64,000 nt of DNA from Mytilus californianus (GCF_021869535.1 NW_026262734.1:92199285-92263284), one strand, 5' to 3'; positions 36,327-48,562 are shown, counted from the first letter of the stretch. The notes: generated by a model from the sequence alone, not told the origin. Program-made: numbers and translations.

Positions 36327-38026
36327 GGTTAATAAAATAGAAACACGATGAAGCAAAAAAAAAAAAAAAAAAACAGGTTCGGTATATAGCAATAGACATA
36401 TGACTATACAGTACGTCAAGACCGATGATGATAAAAACCTAAGATTTAATATTTGAGTTGATCATTGTGTCGTTTTCATTATCGCATATTGCTTTTAATA
36501 ATTTATTTACTGCTTGATGCTCTCTTTTTACTTTAATAATTTCATTTTTACTGTTTTTCAGTTCTTATTCTTCATTGATTACAATTTTACATGTCTTTAT
36601 AAAGAAAAAAAAATTTCATAATCTTATTGCACAAACAATATTGGGGAAAAGAAAATCGTAATTAAATATTGTTTCCACATATTATTTGAGATTTTTCATA
36701 TATTGAGTTCCGATTCGTACAAGGTTTATAAACTCTTACAAATAATAATTTTGCATATGCATTTAGTCGGCTATCAGTTATTTCGTGAAATTAATCGCAA
36801 AAATTCTGGTTTGTGTGTTGATCATTTACGTTTACCAAAGCATCTACAATGTATTTGGCCTTGATCTAGTTGATACAACATAGAAAACTAAAGACTGAGC
36901 AACACGAACCCCGCAAGAAACTGGGGGTGATCTCAGATGCTCCGGAAGGGTGAGCAGATTCTGCACCACACGTGACACCCCTTTTAAACGTTTTCATCAC
37001 AATGAGGATAATTATTATGACACATTTCCTAATTTTCCTTGCATTTTGTCTTGAGGAAAAAACGAGCAAATTCACGAAATTATCAATGTTTCAAGTGAAA
37101 ATGATTTATCCCCAACTACCATTTGTACTAGATACACTAGATTCGGGTTTGCCTGTGTTATTTTCAAATCTCTGAAGTAATAATGAAAAACTAGGAAATG
37201 ACCCAAAGTATACACGTGTATTTATGTATTTCTTGATATGAAACTCATAGAATGTAGATATTTCTCTATTTCCTTTTTCACCCCACTTAACATTATATTG
37301 TTTTAACAGGTTATGGATCTTAGTTGTTCACTTCAAATAAAACTGATTGGTGTTCTCGTTTGATTTGTGTCACGCGTGGTCGTGTTGCAATTTTCCTTAA
37401 CTATTTTATACTGTTTTTTGATAATTACTAAAATCCATTTGGTAACCTCTATATGTAAACATTCATGCTGGTTTGTCTCTGGTAGATAGTTTTGTATTTG
37501 CAAAATTACCAAATCACGTTATTTTTTTATGCTATATTTGTACCACATTTGATACCAATTACGGGTCTCAAGGCCACTACTGCTTTCATTGTTTTGCTTT
37601 ATGTATGAACTAAGCTTACGGTTACATTGTTTAAATTAGTTTTGGTGGTACACTACATTTTTACTATGTTGGCAAAGAATGAATATGAAATGATGTTGTT
37701 ATTGGTGCTATTCATCATATGATGTGATAAATAGAAAAATAGAAAATCGGAAGTGTTGATAACTTTTTTCAAGAATAGACGACTGATATTGTCAATTCAA
37801 AGCCAAAGGAATTGTCAATGCAAATATATCCTTACTGCTTCATTTGTTTTGGTAAAGCTTAAAATAGATACATTTCGAGCTTCCAGCTCAAACACGTTTA
37901 AAACGGTTTTTAATTGTAAGTTGCATGTTCCTGTTTACTACGTAAATGACAGGAAATTTTCCTCTTGACCTATTTTAAAAACATACAATAATTTTTAAAT
38001 TTGATACCCATTTTGTTTATTTTCAG
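36327..38026. other. Upstream of the intact Toll-like receptor
   Basis: Contains a poly(A) run (36355-36373) and, at 36866-36985, a minus-strand copy of the repeat at 47775-48005 (CTAAAGACTGAGCAACACG, GTGAGCAGATTCTGC). A strong 3' splice site TTTTGTTTATTTTCAG ends at 38026, directly before the receptor ATG, so a 5' untranslated exon probably lies somewhere in this stretch; I could not place it. Confidence 0.5.
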
Positions 38027-40630
38027 ATGCATTTTTACTATTTTATTGACCGTAGCAGAAGAATGGCAAACCAAATTATATTTCATTGTATCACTCTTGT
38101 GTTTATTGCAAATGAAAATGTTATGACTTCGAACCTGACAGTTCCTTGTAAGTTTGAGAAACTTTGTTCATGTTCATTTACAACGCAAAAAATGTTAAAA
38201 GCCGACTGTAGTGGAGAAAGTCTGGATAATATTCCAACAAACCTTCCTTCCGATTTGACAAACATATCATTAGCACGAAACTTAATTTCTAAGATTAAAA
38301 ATGGGACATTTGAAGCGAACATACATCTTCTCTACTTGGATTTGTCATCTAATTACATTAATGAGCTGCATTCAAGATCATTTCAAGGTCTTTCGAAACT
38401 GGAGACTTTAATTATCAGTAGTAACCGCATAGACCCTTCCGCTATTTCTATGGCCGTCTTCAAGCCATTAAAAGCCTTGCTGCACCTTGCGATAAAACAA
38501 AAGTTCATAGACCCGTTTTCGCTCAATGTTTCTTCGTTGGTACAGCTCAACACTCTAAAGATCGATGCTGTATCTCATGGCAAGGATCCATTTGATGTTA
38601 AATATGCACATCTTCGTTTCCTACAAGAAGTGGACGTGTCTGGATTCTCGGGATACTGTAAGATGACAGTTCTTATGCCAAATACGTTTAAATATATTCC
38701 TTATGTTAAACGGCTAGATTTGAGCAAGTGTGGTATCAATGCGATTTTGAGCGGAACATTTAGAGGTCTGGTTTATTTGAAGTATCTTGATTTGTCTGAC
38801 AATAGATGTCTTAAATTCAAAGGACTTGCAAACGTCACATATGATCTGCCGTCAACTTCATTAGAAATTTTACGAATCAACAAAATCCATCAAACTTTTG
38901 ATCTGAATACAATAATGACTACGTGTGAGATAAAGCCTCTTAGACGTACCAATATAACACAGATATACCTTAACAGCAATCGGATGCAGTTACTCGAAGA
39001 GGGTGCAATGGAATTTTTTCCTAAAACTCTAAAAATATTGTCAATTGCTGACAATGAATTTAGTTTTGCTGGACGATACATTGGTGATTTGTTTGAATTG
39101 ACAGTACATGAAGTAAATATGTCTTATTTGGGAATGTCACATTTCTTGAAGAACTTTGAAGAATCCTGTGATCATACACTCGTAACTCCTTCACGTTGCA
39201 ATAACAACCCTGATGTGTACAAGAAAGTTGCATTCAAAGGACCCAATTTGAACAATGATACAAGCTACACCTTTTTCGGTTCGTTTGGTGATGAAATAGT
39301 TTGGATTCCCAGTCAATTAAGGAAATTGCACTTGAGAGAATGCAAGTTACGGTACTATCTTCCTGATATTACGTTTTCAGATAATTTGTTGGAGTACGCC
39401 GACTTTTCTTCCAACACCTTTTATGACTGGCAGGGTCCACTCGGAAATCTTAATCAGTTGAAATTCTTTAACTTATCAAATAACTATTGTTCCAAAGTAT
39501 CTGCCAGATTCTTTACAGGCATGCCAAACCTTACAACCCTTTTAGTGCAAAACAATCTATTAGGATTTGTTTTACCGGGCGATATTAGCGGAGAGATACT
39601 AGCACCACTTACTAAACTTGAGGTTCTAGATTTGTCTGACAATAGAATTACAAGCTTGCCATCAGTGTTCTTTAATGCCCAAATACAACTACGAACACTA
39701 AACTTGAGCGGGAATTTACTTGAAACTGCTACTTTTGAAATAATACAAATGACCAAACTTTCACATTTAGACATATCAAATAATAGATTGTCCGTTCTGG
39801 GCACATTTTTCACAAAACAGTTAGATCAACTCTCAGAAATTGTTCCTGACTTGACTGTTAAATTATCGGGTAATCCCATTAAATGCATATGCGAAACAAT
39901 TGAGTTTATTCAGTGGTTGTCAATTACAAAGATTCATGTTCAAAACTTGTTGCACCAAGATTGCCGATCTCTTCAAATGCATCTGAATAGTTCAAAAGTC
40001 ATTTACGAATATTTAAAGAAGAAATGCTCCTCATATACGACAACAATTGTCGCTGTTGGATCATGGGTAGCCATTTTTGCATTTGTCATAATTGCTGGAA
40101 TTATTTATCGCTACAGATGGAAGCTTCGTTATGCATATTATATAGTGAAAGGCAAACATCATGGTCAAATCAAACCTCTTAGAACATATGATGATTTCCA
40201 GTATGATGCATTCGTTTCTTACGCCGACGAAGATGAGACGTTTGTTCATAGGAAGTTCCTAAAAAAATTAGAAGACGATCGAAATATTAGTTGTTGTGTG
40301 CACAAACGAGACTTTTTGGCCGGAAATGATATCGCAACAAATATAACATCCGCCATTCATAACAGCCGTAAAACAGTCGTAATATTGTCGCATCATTTCT
40401 TACAATCTGATTGGTGTCTATTTGAATTTAATATGGCAAAAATGGAGAGTATCTACTCAAGAAGTAAAGAAAACATTATATTACTTGTGTTCCTTGAACA
40501 AATATCATCTAAAGATCTACCATTGAATATTTTGGAACTTATCCAATCAAAATCGTACATTGAGTATCCGAACGACGAATACGGGGATGTCGTGTTTTGG
40601 GATAAACTCAAGGAGACATTGTCAGTCTAA
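38027..40630 (+). CDS. Toll-like receptor, intact (single-exon coding region)
   Basis: 867 codons encode a type I membrane receptor of innate immunity. The ATG follows a splice acceptor. Met13 (MANQIIFHC...) is the better signal-peptide start, with a hydrophobic IIFHCITLVFIA core. An LRR N-terminal cap has Cys 41, 47, 49 and 61. About 19 leucine-rich repeats follow by eye, then a single LRR C-terminal cap (NPIKCICE from residue 616, so a single-cysteine-cluster receptor). The transmembrane segment is at about 671-693, and the TIR domain from about 725 to the end with box 1 (YDAFVSYADED), the BB loop RDFLAGND (762-769) and box 3 FW near the C-terminus. TIR domains recruit MyD88-type adaptors. 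The BB-loop position that is Pro in most TLRs is Ala765, as in vertebrate TLR3. The ligand cannot be inferred. It is a tandem paralogue of 24119-26629 with the MITE array between them. Confidence 0.95.
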   Translation: MHFYYFIDRSRRMANQIIFHCITLVFIANENVMTSNLTVPCKFEKLCSCSFTTQKMLKADCSGESLDNIPTNLPSDLTNISLARNLISKIKNGTFEANIHLLYLDLSSNYINELHSRSFQGLSKLETLIISSNRIDPSAISMAVFKPLKALLHLAIKQKFIDPFSLNVSSLVQLNTLKIDAVSHGKDPFDVKYAHLRFLQEVDVSGFSGYCKMTVLMPNTFKYIPYVKRLDLSKCGINAILSGTFRGLVYLKYLDLSDNRCLKFKGLANVTYDLPSTSLEILRINKIHQTFDLNTIMTTCEIKPLRRTNITQIYLNSNRMQLLEEGAMEFFPKTLKILSIADNEFSFAGRYIGDLFELTVHEVNMSYLGMSHFLKNFEESCDHTLVTPSRCNNNPDVYKKVAFKGPNLNNDTSYTFFGSFGDEIVWIPSQLRKLHLRECKLRYYLPDITFSDNLLEYADFSSNTFYDWQGPLGNLNQLKFFNLSNNYCSKVSARFFTGMPNLTTLLVQNNLLGFVLPGDISGEILAPLTKLEVLDLSDNRITSLPSVFFNAQIQLRTLNLSGNLLETATFEIIQMTKLSHLDISNNRLSVLGTFFTKQLDQLSEIVPDLTVKLSGNPIKCICETIEFIQWLSITKIHVQNLLHQDCRSLQMHLNSSKVIYEYLKKKCSSYTTTIVAVGSWVAIFAFVIIAGIIYRYRWKLRYAYYIVKGKHHGQIKPLRTYDDFQYDAFVSYADEDETFVHRKFLKKLEDDRNISCCVHKRDFLAGNDIATNITSAIHNSRKTVVILSHHFLQSDWCLFEFNMAKMESIYSRSKENIILLVFLEQISSKDLPLNILELIQSKSYIEYPNDEYGDVVFWDKLKETLSV

Positions 40631-41337
40631 TGACTCGTGAGCATATGGCATTTACCGAATACACTTGTTGACTGTAATTGTGTTATTGGGACTTTGTATT
40701 TAAAACAAAAATGGGCGTCTGGAAACTACTTTGCCTGGTGAAGTTGTAAATCTGGTAGGCTGGTTCTCTCCCTTGCAACATCTGAGACACCCTTGTAAAA
40801 GGACAGGGAACCAGTCTATAAATCTTGTATTTGAACAAAAAAAAATGAAAATTGATATGCTTAGAATATCTTAAATGTTATAAATGTCGATATATTGAGT
40901 ACTTGTAAGATGGAGCTGAGAATGTAATGATAAATATGTTGTCAAAATGTAGGAACTAGACTATATATATGTACAAATATGTTTTTTTAATTCTTAAATT
41001 GTTAACTCTAAAGCAAATTATATAATGATATTAAATATTACTTGTATAGTAAGGCTACTGTGTAAACTGATCGATGAGCTTTTGTTCAGTTTTCAAATCA
41101 TTTCTTGCTTATTCAGATGTTAATACTTCCTTCTGTCAAGTTTCCTTGTAGCGATTTCGTCCTCTGTATAAGCAACTCTGGATGTGATATTTTTGGGGGT
41201 TGAAAATAAAATAAAACGAGAGTAAAAACGAACATACTTTACAGGAAAGGCAATACGTAACCGGAAATAATGGGGAGACTGACAAAACGAGGCAAACCGA
41301 AATTACAATTGACAAAGACCAGTAAATAGACTCCATC
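40631..41337. other. 3' flank of the intact Toll-like receptor
   Basis: Begins with a single copy of the sequence that is tandemly repeated after the broken paralogue (TCTAATGACTCGTGAGC...). The only AATAAA-type signals are near 41206-41216 (AAATAAAATAAAA), a weak candidate. A pair of inverted words CTGGTTCTCTCCCTTGCAAC and AGGACAGGGAACCAG near 40760-40815 could form a short hairpin. Confidence 0.4.
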
Positions 41338-41992
41338 ATCTCTAGCGCTGGACTTTATTTCTTCAGCACTTGAGATGAAAATCCATTGCTGGACTTTTTA
41401 TCTCAAGCGCTGAACTTTCAATCGTCATCGCTGGAATTTGTATCTTCAGTGCTGGGCTTTGCATCTTTAAACTGGAAATAACATCTTCAGCGTTTATGTT
41501 TTCAGCGCTTGAGTTTACATCTTCAGCTCTTGACTTTACCTCTCCTTTTTTTAATCTTTAGTGCATGAATATATATTTTCAGTGTGGAGTTAAATCTTCA
41601 GTACTAGATTTGTAAGATGTATCAAGTGGATTTTATCTGACCAACACTTGAATTTATATCTCTAGCACTAGAGCTCACATCTCTTGTGCTGGCCTTTGTA
41701 TCTTCAGCGCTTGACTTTAAATCCGCAGCGCTAAAGTTGAAATTCCTAGCGCGAGACTTTAAATATCAGCGCATGGCCTTATATTTTCAGCGCTTGATGA
41801 TACAGTCAGTGTTAGATTTGTAATTTATCTCAAGTGCTGGCTTTCTTATCAGCAGTTTTTAAGTTAACATTCAATACTAGAGTTTGTATCCTCAGCTCGG
41901 GAGTTTACATCATCCGCACTGTAGTTTTCATAACTTGTGCTGTACTTTTATCTTCCGCGTTGGACTTTATATCACCAGCGCTTGACTTAAAA
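41338..41992. repeat. Degenerate 21-bp minisatellite with an AGCGCT core
   Basis: About 30 diverged units of roughly TTTATATCTTCAGCGCTTGAC, spaced 20-22 bases, with AGCGCT or near variants (AGCACT, AGTGCT, AGCTCT) as the conserved centre. Because 21 is divisible by three, short frames give heptad-like repeats; not treated as coding. Confidence 0.8.
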
Positions 41993-43569
41993 AAAACATA
42001 CAAATATCTATTTGTATGAGACTAACGTGGTCTCGATCATTTGCCAGCACTGCGATTCGAACACAGTCGGTGAGGAGTGTCATTATTTGTGTGTATGTGC
42101 TAGCAAACAAATAGCACCAATAGAGAAAAATATATACCTATATATTATACCAAAATATACATCTAAGTTAAAAGTAATGGGGTTATTTTCATATTGTAAG
42201 GTTTTTAAGGCGTATTAAAAAGATATTGTTTGTTTCTTCTTAGAAATGGAAATACCATGTTTTTCACATTGTAAATTTATGTATAGATGAGTATCATTTA
42301 ATTGTTGTATACCGTTTTTTTTTTTATAATATACTTTATTGTTGATATATCCATCCATATTTGTAAAGCAAAGTAATACAATGTTTTAATTGATAATATT
42401 AAAAAGGTCGCCCAAATTTTAGAAAGTTTGTCTCATTCTCAAACTTAAAAGTATTTTGATTCCCGATAAAGATATATTGTCCAGTGTTGTTGACTATAAA
42501 AAGCTATCTGCATTATTGCTAAAAAGCGGTCCACATTGGTCAATTATATATACTAATGAATTGATAACATATATGTTTTTCTCGTGTTGTATTTAAATAT
42601 TCTGTTTTTGTATTTCTTAACCAGTTATGATTTCGTTTATGCAATAAAGTTATTTCTCTTATTCTGCAGCATTTTAACCGGTTCTAACATGTTTGATAAA
42701 TTTTGATGCACCACACGTTGGTTAAATTTGTCGCGTATAATTTCCCGCCATGTCTATACGGAACATTTCACTTGGCATTTTTCTTTAAATCATTAGAGAA
42801 AAAAGTAAAATAACAAAAATACCGAACTCCAAGGAAAATTCAAAACGGAAAGTCCTTTATCAAATGGCAAAATCAAAAGCTCAAACACATCAAACGAATG
42901 GAAAACAACTGTCATGTTCCTGACTTGGTACATATACAGCCATTTCCTTATGTAGAAAATGGCAGTTCCTTATGGAGAAACAGATGCTAACACTTTTAAT
43001 TACTCAATTGATAACAATATTTATCCACTATTAATAATTAAATTTTCAAATTCCAACTTCTTGACTGGATAAATATCGTAGTCAACGGGGGGATGGGGAA
43101 GAATCTGTATTCATAATAAATTCAGTAGAAGTATCAACCTTTAAATTCGAAATTGCACTTAACTAAAACATGATACGAAGTGAGCGATACTAAATACTTG
43201 TTGTCAATTTTTAATCAATTTATCTTTCTAAAATGACTTAACAATTATGGTCATTTGCATCAATATTCAAATTTGATGAAATTTATACATTCAAATTACC
43301 CTGTAATAAAAAGACAGGTTTTCTTCTAACATATGGTTATTTTAAGTACTCAGTATAGGATGTCACGTGCGTCTTTTTTATTTGGCTCTGAAATGTGTTT
43401 ATCGTCTGCCAGCATGTTGATCTATGAGGGAGGTGCCGAACAGTTTGTTTGAACAACATTCCAATATCTTAATTTTTCTCGATTTTTATCTGATTCAACA
43501 AATTAATTTTCATTTTTTTTTATAAAGATAAACTAAAGATTCCGCAAAAAAATATTCAGTGATTTTATT
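41993..43569. other. Intergenic with one repeat fragment
   Basis: 42780-42965 is a minus-strand copy of the repeat at 27655-27920 (TGGCAAAATCAAAAGCTCAAAC, AACTGTCATGTTCCTGACTTGG). A box-B-like GCGATTCGAAC near 42051 may be a SINE remnant. Nothing else recognised. Confidence 0.4.
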
Positions 43570-43775
43570 CACCCTCTATGGTCCGCAGGGGGTCAGTAGT
43601 TAACCGTATAACGAATGTATCGCCCGCGAGACTTTTTTTCCACTGTGTTTTGTAGAGAAATAAACAATAAAACACAACAACATTAATAGATGACGTCACT
43701 ATTAACAGTAGACGTGACGTCATGAACCCCCTATGAAATTTACTAACCCCCTACGGATCCATAGGGGGTCACCAC
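43570..43775. repeat. Short element bounded by inverted GC-rich palindromes, with two CRE motifs
   Basis: The left end (CACCCTCTATGGTCCGCAGG, then GGGTCAG) and right end (CTAACCCCCTACGGATCCAT, then AGGGGGTC) are inverted repeats of each other, and each is itself nearly palindromic. Two perfect TGACGTCA sites lie between them (43691-43698 and 43715-43722). No ORF. Probably a small TIR element. Confidence 0.55.
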
Positions 43776-44464
43776 GTGACGGCGTTAAACCAATCACAAC
43801 GTGATAATTTACCGGCGGTGCGATAAAACACTTTATAAACATGATAAAGTCCGTTCCTCCGAAGCGTTTTTCTTGATTTACCTTCATCAGGAACGCTCAA
43901 ACCTAAATATTTGAAATCCTTGGATGTAAAATCACGTAGCCACGTTAGGAGCTATATGACCACAAAACAACATAAAATGGATAGCCAAATTCATCTAATG
44001 TCAAATGTCTTAAGTTATATAGGAACTTTTTTCCTATTAAAAAGATGCCATAACATTATGATACGTTTATCAAAGAGCCTGAGTGTAGACACATGCACAT
44101 TCTACAGACTACACGTTGAAGTAATGCATCATCTCGCTTAGACATTCGCCGTATCAGAATCCAAAAGGTTTTGAAAATTTCAAATGTTCGCTCATCGAAA
44201 TTATAATAACGAAGCTATCAGTAAACTACAGCTATGTCCGAATTAATTCTGGGTATGTTTGGTTTTTTTTTTTTGGGGGGGGGGGAATAAATTATATTTA
44301 ATATTTGGGAACATCAAGGCGATCAGTCAATATATAATAAGGAGATGTGATAGGTATTATTGCCAGTTACGGGTCCAGGACGAGCATATAGAGCTTACGA
44401 CCAGACCCCCCTTTTTTGATCGCCTACAAAAAGAGCTCGTGTTTCTCACGATTTACATGTTTTT

Positions 44465-44960
44465 TTAGCATAAAAGAGAGGCCAAAAAAATAAAGGGATA
44501 GTCAAACTCATAATCAAAAACTGACTGCCATGGCAAAAAACGAAAAAAACGACCAAAAGAAATTACACCACCCTGTTTAAAAAATCCTGGAATCACCCCT
44601 AGTTGCCAATAAGACAGCTATCCAACATAGTGCAAAAAACGTGGATGTAAGCAATTATTTATGGGTCACCGCACGGCCTTTAACAATGAGCAAAACCCAT
44701 ACCAGTCAGCTATAAAAGGCATGCATCGACATAACAAAATGTGAAACAACACTGACAAACGAAACACCCACAGCCCTGATTTTTGACATAACAATAAAAG
44801 GAAAACAAAAGTTTAACAGATTGCAACCAACGACAAGCACGAAGTCTTAATTACAGGCTCTTGGCGTGGGACATGTACATAAAGAATGTGGCGGGGTTAA
44901 ACAAGACTGCTTTCGTATTAGTCCAAGAATTTGACTGGAATTCCCACCTTACTATCAAAA
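44465..44960 (-). repeat. Two repeat-family fragments, minus orientation
   Basis: 44465-44570 is the reverse complement of the 3' part of 47775-48005 (GAGAGGCC, AAGGGATAGTCAAACTCATA, GCCATGGCAAAA). 44590-44910 is the reverse complement of the retrotransposon tail, from TTGCCAATAAGACAGCTATCC through CACGGCCTTTAACAATGAGC to GGCGGGGTTAAAC. Confidence 0.6.
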
Positions 44961-45344
44961 TCTAGATTGTGTATATGTAGAGATTTTCAAGTAAGTGTAA
45001 CATCCGTACAACAACAAGGGAGGCACACAGAAACGCCAATCACTGAAAGCCTGATTCCTGACGTTGGTTGGACACAAATAAATGCGTCTAGATGAACGAG
45101 TTAATGAAATCCTCCAACTCCTTATTCAAAGTCAATGGCAAAAGCAAGAGGTCAACAACCCCAGATCGAATACGTTCAAAGATTAAGAAAAATCAAGTCA
45201 TTCATCAGATTTAATATTAGTAAATTAGTATAATGCCCAGAGTATTATAGAAGAATTCATAAACGCTTTCTGTAAGTCAACAAATTCATTTTTCCTTTAA
45301 TTGATTGATTTTTGGTCTTCTAACGCAACTTTCTGCACGTATTG

Positions 45345-45575
45345 GCTTTTTCGTGAAGGCAGGTTTTTTTTTAGTGGATGAAGCAGAAGTGGCCGGAGAA
45401 CCACCGACCATTGGCTGAAAAATTGGCAATCTTAGTCAATGAAGATTGGACTCGAACGCACCTGTCACGTGCGGGGTTCGAACTCACAACCTCAGAGTTA
45501 AAAGGTTAGTGATTGCTGTAGATGAACTACTAAGAACGCTCGGCTACCGAGGTTCTCAATTGTCCTTTAAAAATC
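45345..45575 (-). repeat. tRNA-derived SINE with complete head (V-SINE-like)
   Basis: On the minus strand: a box-A-like GGTAGCCGAGCGTTC, box B GTGAGTTCGAACCCCG, then GCACGTGACAGGTGCGTTCGA, AATCTTCATTGACTAAG, GGTCGGTGGTTCTCCGGCCA and CTGCTTCATCCACTAAAAAA. It is the best-preserved copy of the family at 2078-2508 and 5680-5917. The head is leucine- or serine-tRNA-like in length, but too altered to be a tRNA gene. Confidence 0.75.
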
Positions 45576-47774
45576 AAGACGGACATTTATCCGATATGCT
45601 ATAACATAACATATAAAAATAATTATTAGGTTTGTGCAAAACAAGAAACCGCCATTGAGTGTTGTTATCTTATTTCTTATATATTCGTTTTAACTTTGAA
45701 GTAATTTTGCTTGTTGTTTATGGGTCTCAAGATGAGGGTTTTTTCCCAAATTTTGCATTTGTAGATCACTGAACATAGAAATGTGATAATTTGAGCGGGA
45801 CATGGTGGAGAGTTTGGATTGGAGGGGGGTCCTTCATTTCTCTATTCTTTAATTTTTTTATGCCATTTTTCTGTATTCTTTATACTTTTTGCCCATTATT
45901 CTCTATTCTGTAAACCCCCATCCACACCCTCATGGTGTGTTATAGATACATACTCTTGTTTCAGTATTACATTTGAATTATCAAAAATGACAAAAATATG
46001 AAATTATTTATTTTATTTGTTATTATTATTATTATTATTATTTGGAAGTTTATAAGAAAAGCTGAATCATTTTTGCAGTATTATTATTTGCGGACTTAAA
46101 AAAAACCACCTGTTTATCTGTTGCTTTTTATTTCAGCAAAACTAGTTAAGTATCATACCATCTCTTGGTTCCCCACTAAAATGAAACTTTATTAGACCAA
46201 TAATTGACTTAACAACGTTCATCAAAGAAGATTTTGACGTCTCTAGTTTCAGAAACCACCTTAAATGTAGAATTACCTGTGTGGTCTTTAATGTTTAACA
46301 AAATACTGATATTTCATTGCTATCTGTTTAATTTTAATTTATTACTGTCGGTGACTTTCAAATCTTTTAATTCATCTACAAATTCACAACATAAAAGACA
46401 CGTGGTTGTATAGTAATCTGTCTACAACATCATTAAACATGTATACATACATATGTATTTTAAAAACACATCTAGTATATATTACTTTGAATAAAAGGAG
46501 ATGTGGGCATACATACGTCAAACAGCAACCCATCGACACAAAAACCCAAACATCTAAAGGCCTTGTTTCATTTTTTCAATAATGAATGCGGTAGTACGGA
46601 AGTTCATTAGAGCCATTCGAAAAAACTTGTTTTTATTCCTTATAACAAACTTGCATATATTATAGTTCTTTGAATAAGTTTTGTTGTTTGAATTGCAATC
46701 AACTTTGGTTCTTCAGGTAAAAGTTAATGTTGGATTGTTTTTACATCTTTTGACCTCCATGTTAATTTGTTAAGCGATCCAAACGGGGGAATTCCGCATA
46801 TTTGAATTTGGTTAGATATTTGGTTAACAAAACATTCCTTTAAAACGTTTGGCAAATGAAAAATTAATACTTCATATATTTCCCTAACCATTTTAAAATT
46901 AGGCTATGACAGTTTACAAACAAAATTATTTATCGAAATATCTATAGAAACTGACATTTCATCGAAAGAAGGTCCCTCCCTTTTCCATACAGTCATTGAC
47001 GTTTATTTCCATGTGCCTTCTTTAGTCTCTTTAGGCAAGACTGTTCAAAATCAAAATGTATTAACAACTGCTATATATCCGTTACCTGCAAACACATTTT
47101 GGTCTCAAATGTACATCAGAAATTTATTCCAAAAGCACGAACTGTGCTCATGTTATTTTTTTCTTTTCTTTCTTATTCTTTGATCAATACCGCTGCTGGT
47201 GTAACAAATCCATAATGTCATCACAATTCAAGTTTATCAAATTATATTATTGTACTAAACCCGTTTTTGCAGTCCAGCTTAGATCCTTTGAGTCCTTAGC
47301 TTTAAAACTTTTGACAGATTTGGTACACGTGTTGCGAGCAAAATATATTATACACTTTTTTCGTTCTTACTGAATATATCTGAAGATAGTTAATCTCAGT
47401 AATTGATACCATTTTACTCATTATATACTATTTTACACTGCGTGTTTTTTTCTTCCTTTACCGATAATGTAGAAATTATATTTCATAAGTTTAGTACTTT
47501 TTGTTCAAACTAGAGTTTATTCACCTCCCTCTGACAATATCAACCTTACTTGTCGGCTTTTTTTTGGAGGGGGGGGGGGGGGGGGGGGGGGGGGGTGGTT
47601 GAGTCGGAATTTAATTTTTGTTGAAGTTCGTTATATGCTGTGCTGTGCAAGTGCAGTAATTTGGCTTTTATGTATACTAGATGTTTGACTTGTTTTCTTT
47701 TGTTTCTTATGTTGTTGTTGTTTTTGTTCTGTGCAAGTATTCATTGTGTCGACTTTTCAGTGACATGAAATGAC
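45576..47774. other. Intergenic, simple repeats only
   Basis: 45830-45920 matches the TTCTCTATTCTTT word repeat of 1150-1400. A (TTA)n run is at 46018-46042. A run of 27 G occupies 47569-47595, the longest homopolymer in the window. No gene seen. Confidence 0.5.
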
Positions 47775-48005
47775 ATATGGTATGGACACCTATGGTGCCA
47801 CATGTGGAGCAGAATCTGCTTATGTTTTACGGAACCCCTGAGATCATCTCCGGTATTTTGTGGGGGTTTTGTTGCTCAGTCTTTAGTTTTCTATGTTGTG
47901 ACATTTCGTCATTTTCTTATTTTGCCATGGCGTTGGCTGTTTGTTTTCGTCTTATGAGTTTGAATATCCCTTTGATATATTTCGCCTCTCTGATCGTGTA
48001 CTTGT
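47775..48005 (+). repeat. Interspersed repeat (GTGGAGCAGAATCTGC family)
   Basis: Best copy of a family also at 4955-5195, 36866-36985 (minus) and 44465-44570 (minus). Characteristic words are TGGAGCAGAATCTGCT, CCTGAGATCATC, TTGTTGCTCAGTCTTTAG and TTTTCGTCTTATGAGTTTG. Probably the tail of another retroelement; no coding part is present here. Confidence 0.6.
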
Positions 48006-48169
48006 AGTCTAAACTATATACGTTGATATGGTATAAGTTACTTGTCTTTTTATTGTTTAAGACCCTATGTTGACCTCCAGATGTATTATCTTGTTCTATA
48101 TATGATACTGTAGTTAGTATACATATCATTTAATGCATTAAAAAATAAAACAGGATTACTTTTGAATAT

Positions 48170-48175
48170 TTTATT
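48170..48175 (-). terminator. Candidate poly(A) signal of the T-box gene
   Basis: TTTATT on the plus strand (AATAAA on the minus), 520 bases beyond the T-box stop codon. Placement gives a 3' UTR of ordinary length; not otherwise supported. Confidence 0.4.
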
Positions 48176-48562
48176 TGGATCTATCAAAGATACCAAAAAA
48201 GAAGCATTTATAATACAAAACAACATTTTAACAATTAATTGTGAATTATCATTAGCACCGTTCTAATCTTCACTCTATCAAAACACCACATTTTTGCAGT
48301 AGTTCATAATAATAATAAAATCTGTTTTTTTCTATTTACATATATGAATATTCAACCCCGACTATACAAAGAATGTGTAGGGATAAGTATCCGTCCATTT
48401 CCCGGACATATATAAATACAATTAGGAATTCAAGATGGCTGACCAAATATGAGGTACAACTAATAACTCAAAACAAAACAAGGTCATATGTTTCATACAA
48501 CTAACAAAGTTTTAGAAATATCTCTGTGTATCCGTATATTATTTTGATTGTCACAAACAACA

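Noticed and set aside
41338..41992. CRISPR-like array
   Set aside because: Short units of about 21 bases repeat without unique spacers, and the genome is eukaryotic; it is a minisatellite.
45480..45570. tRNA gene on the minus strand
   Set aside because: Good internal promoter boxes but no proper cloverleaf; the downstream V-SINE-like core identifies it as a SINE.
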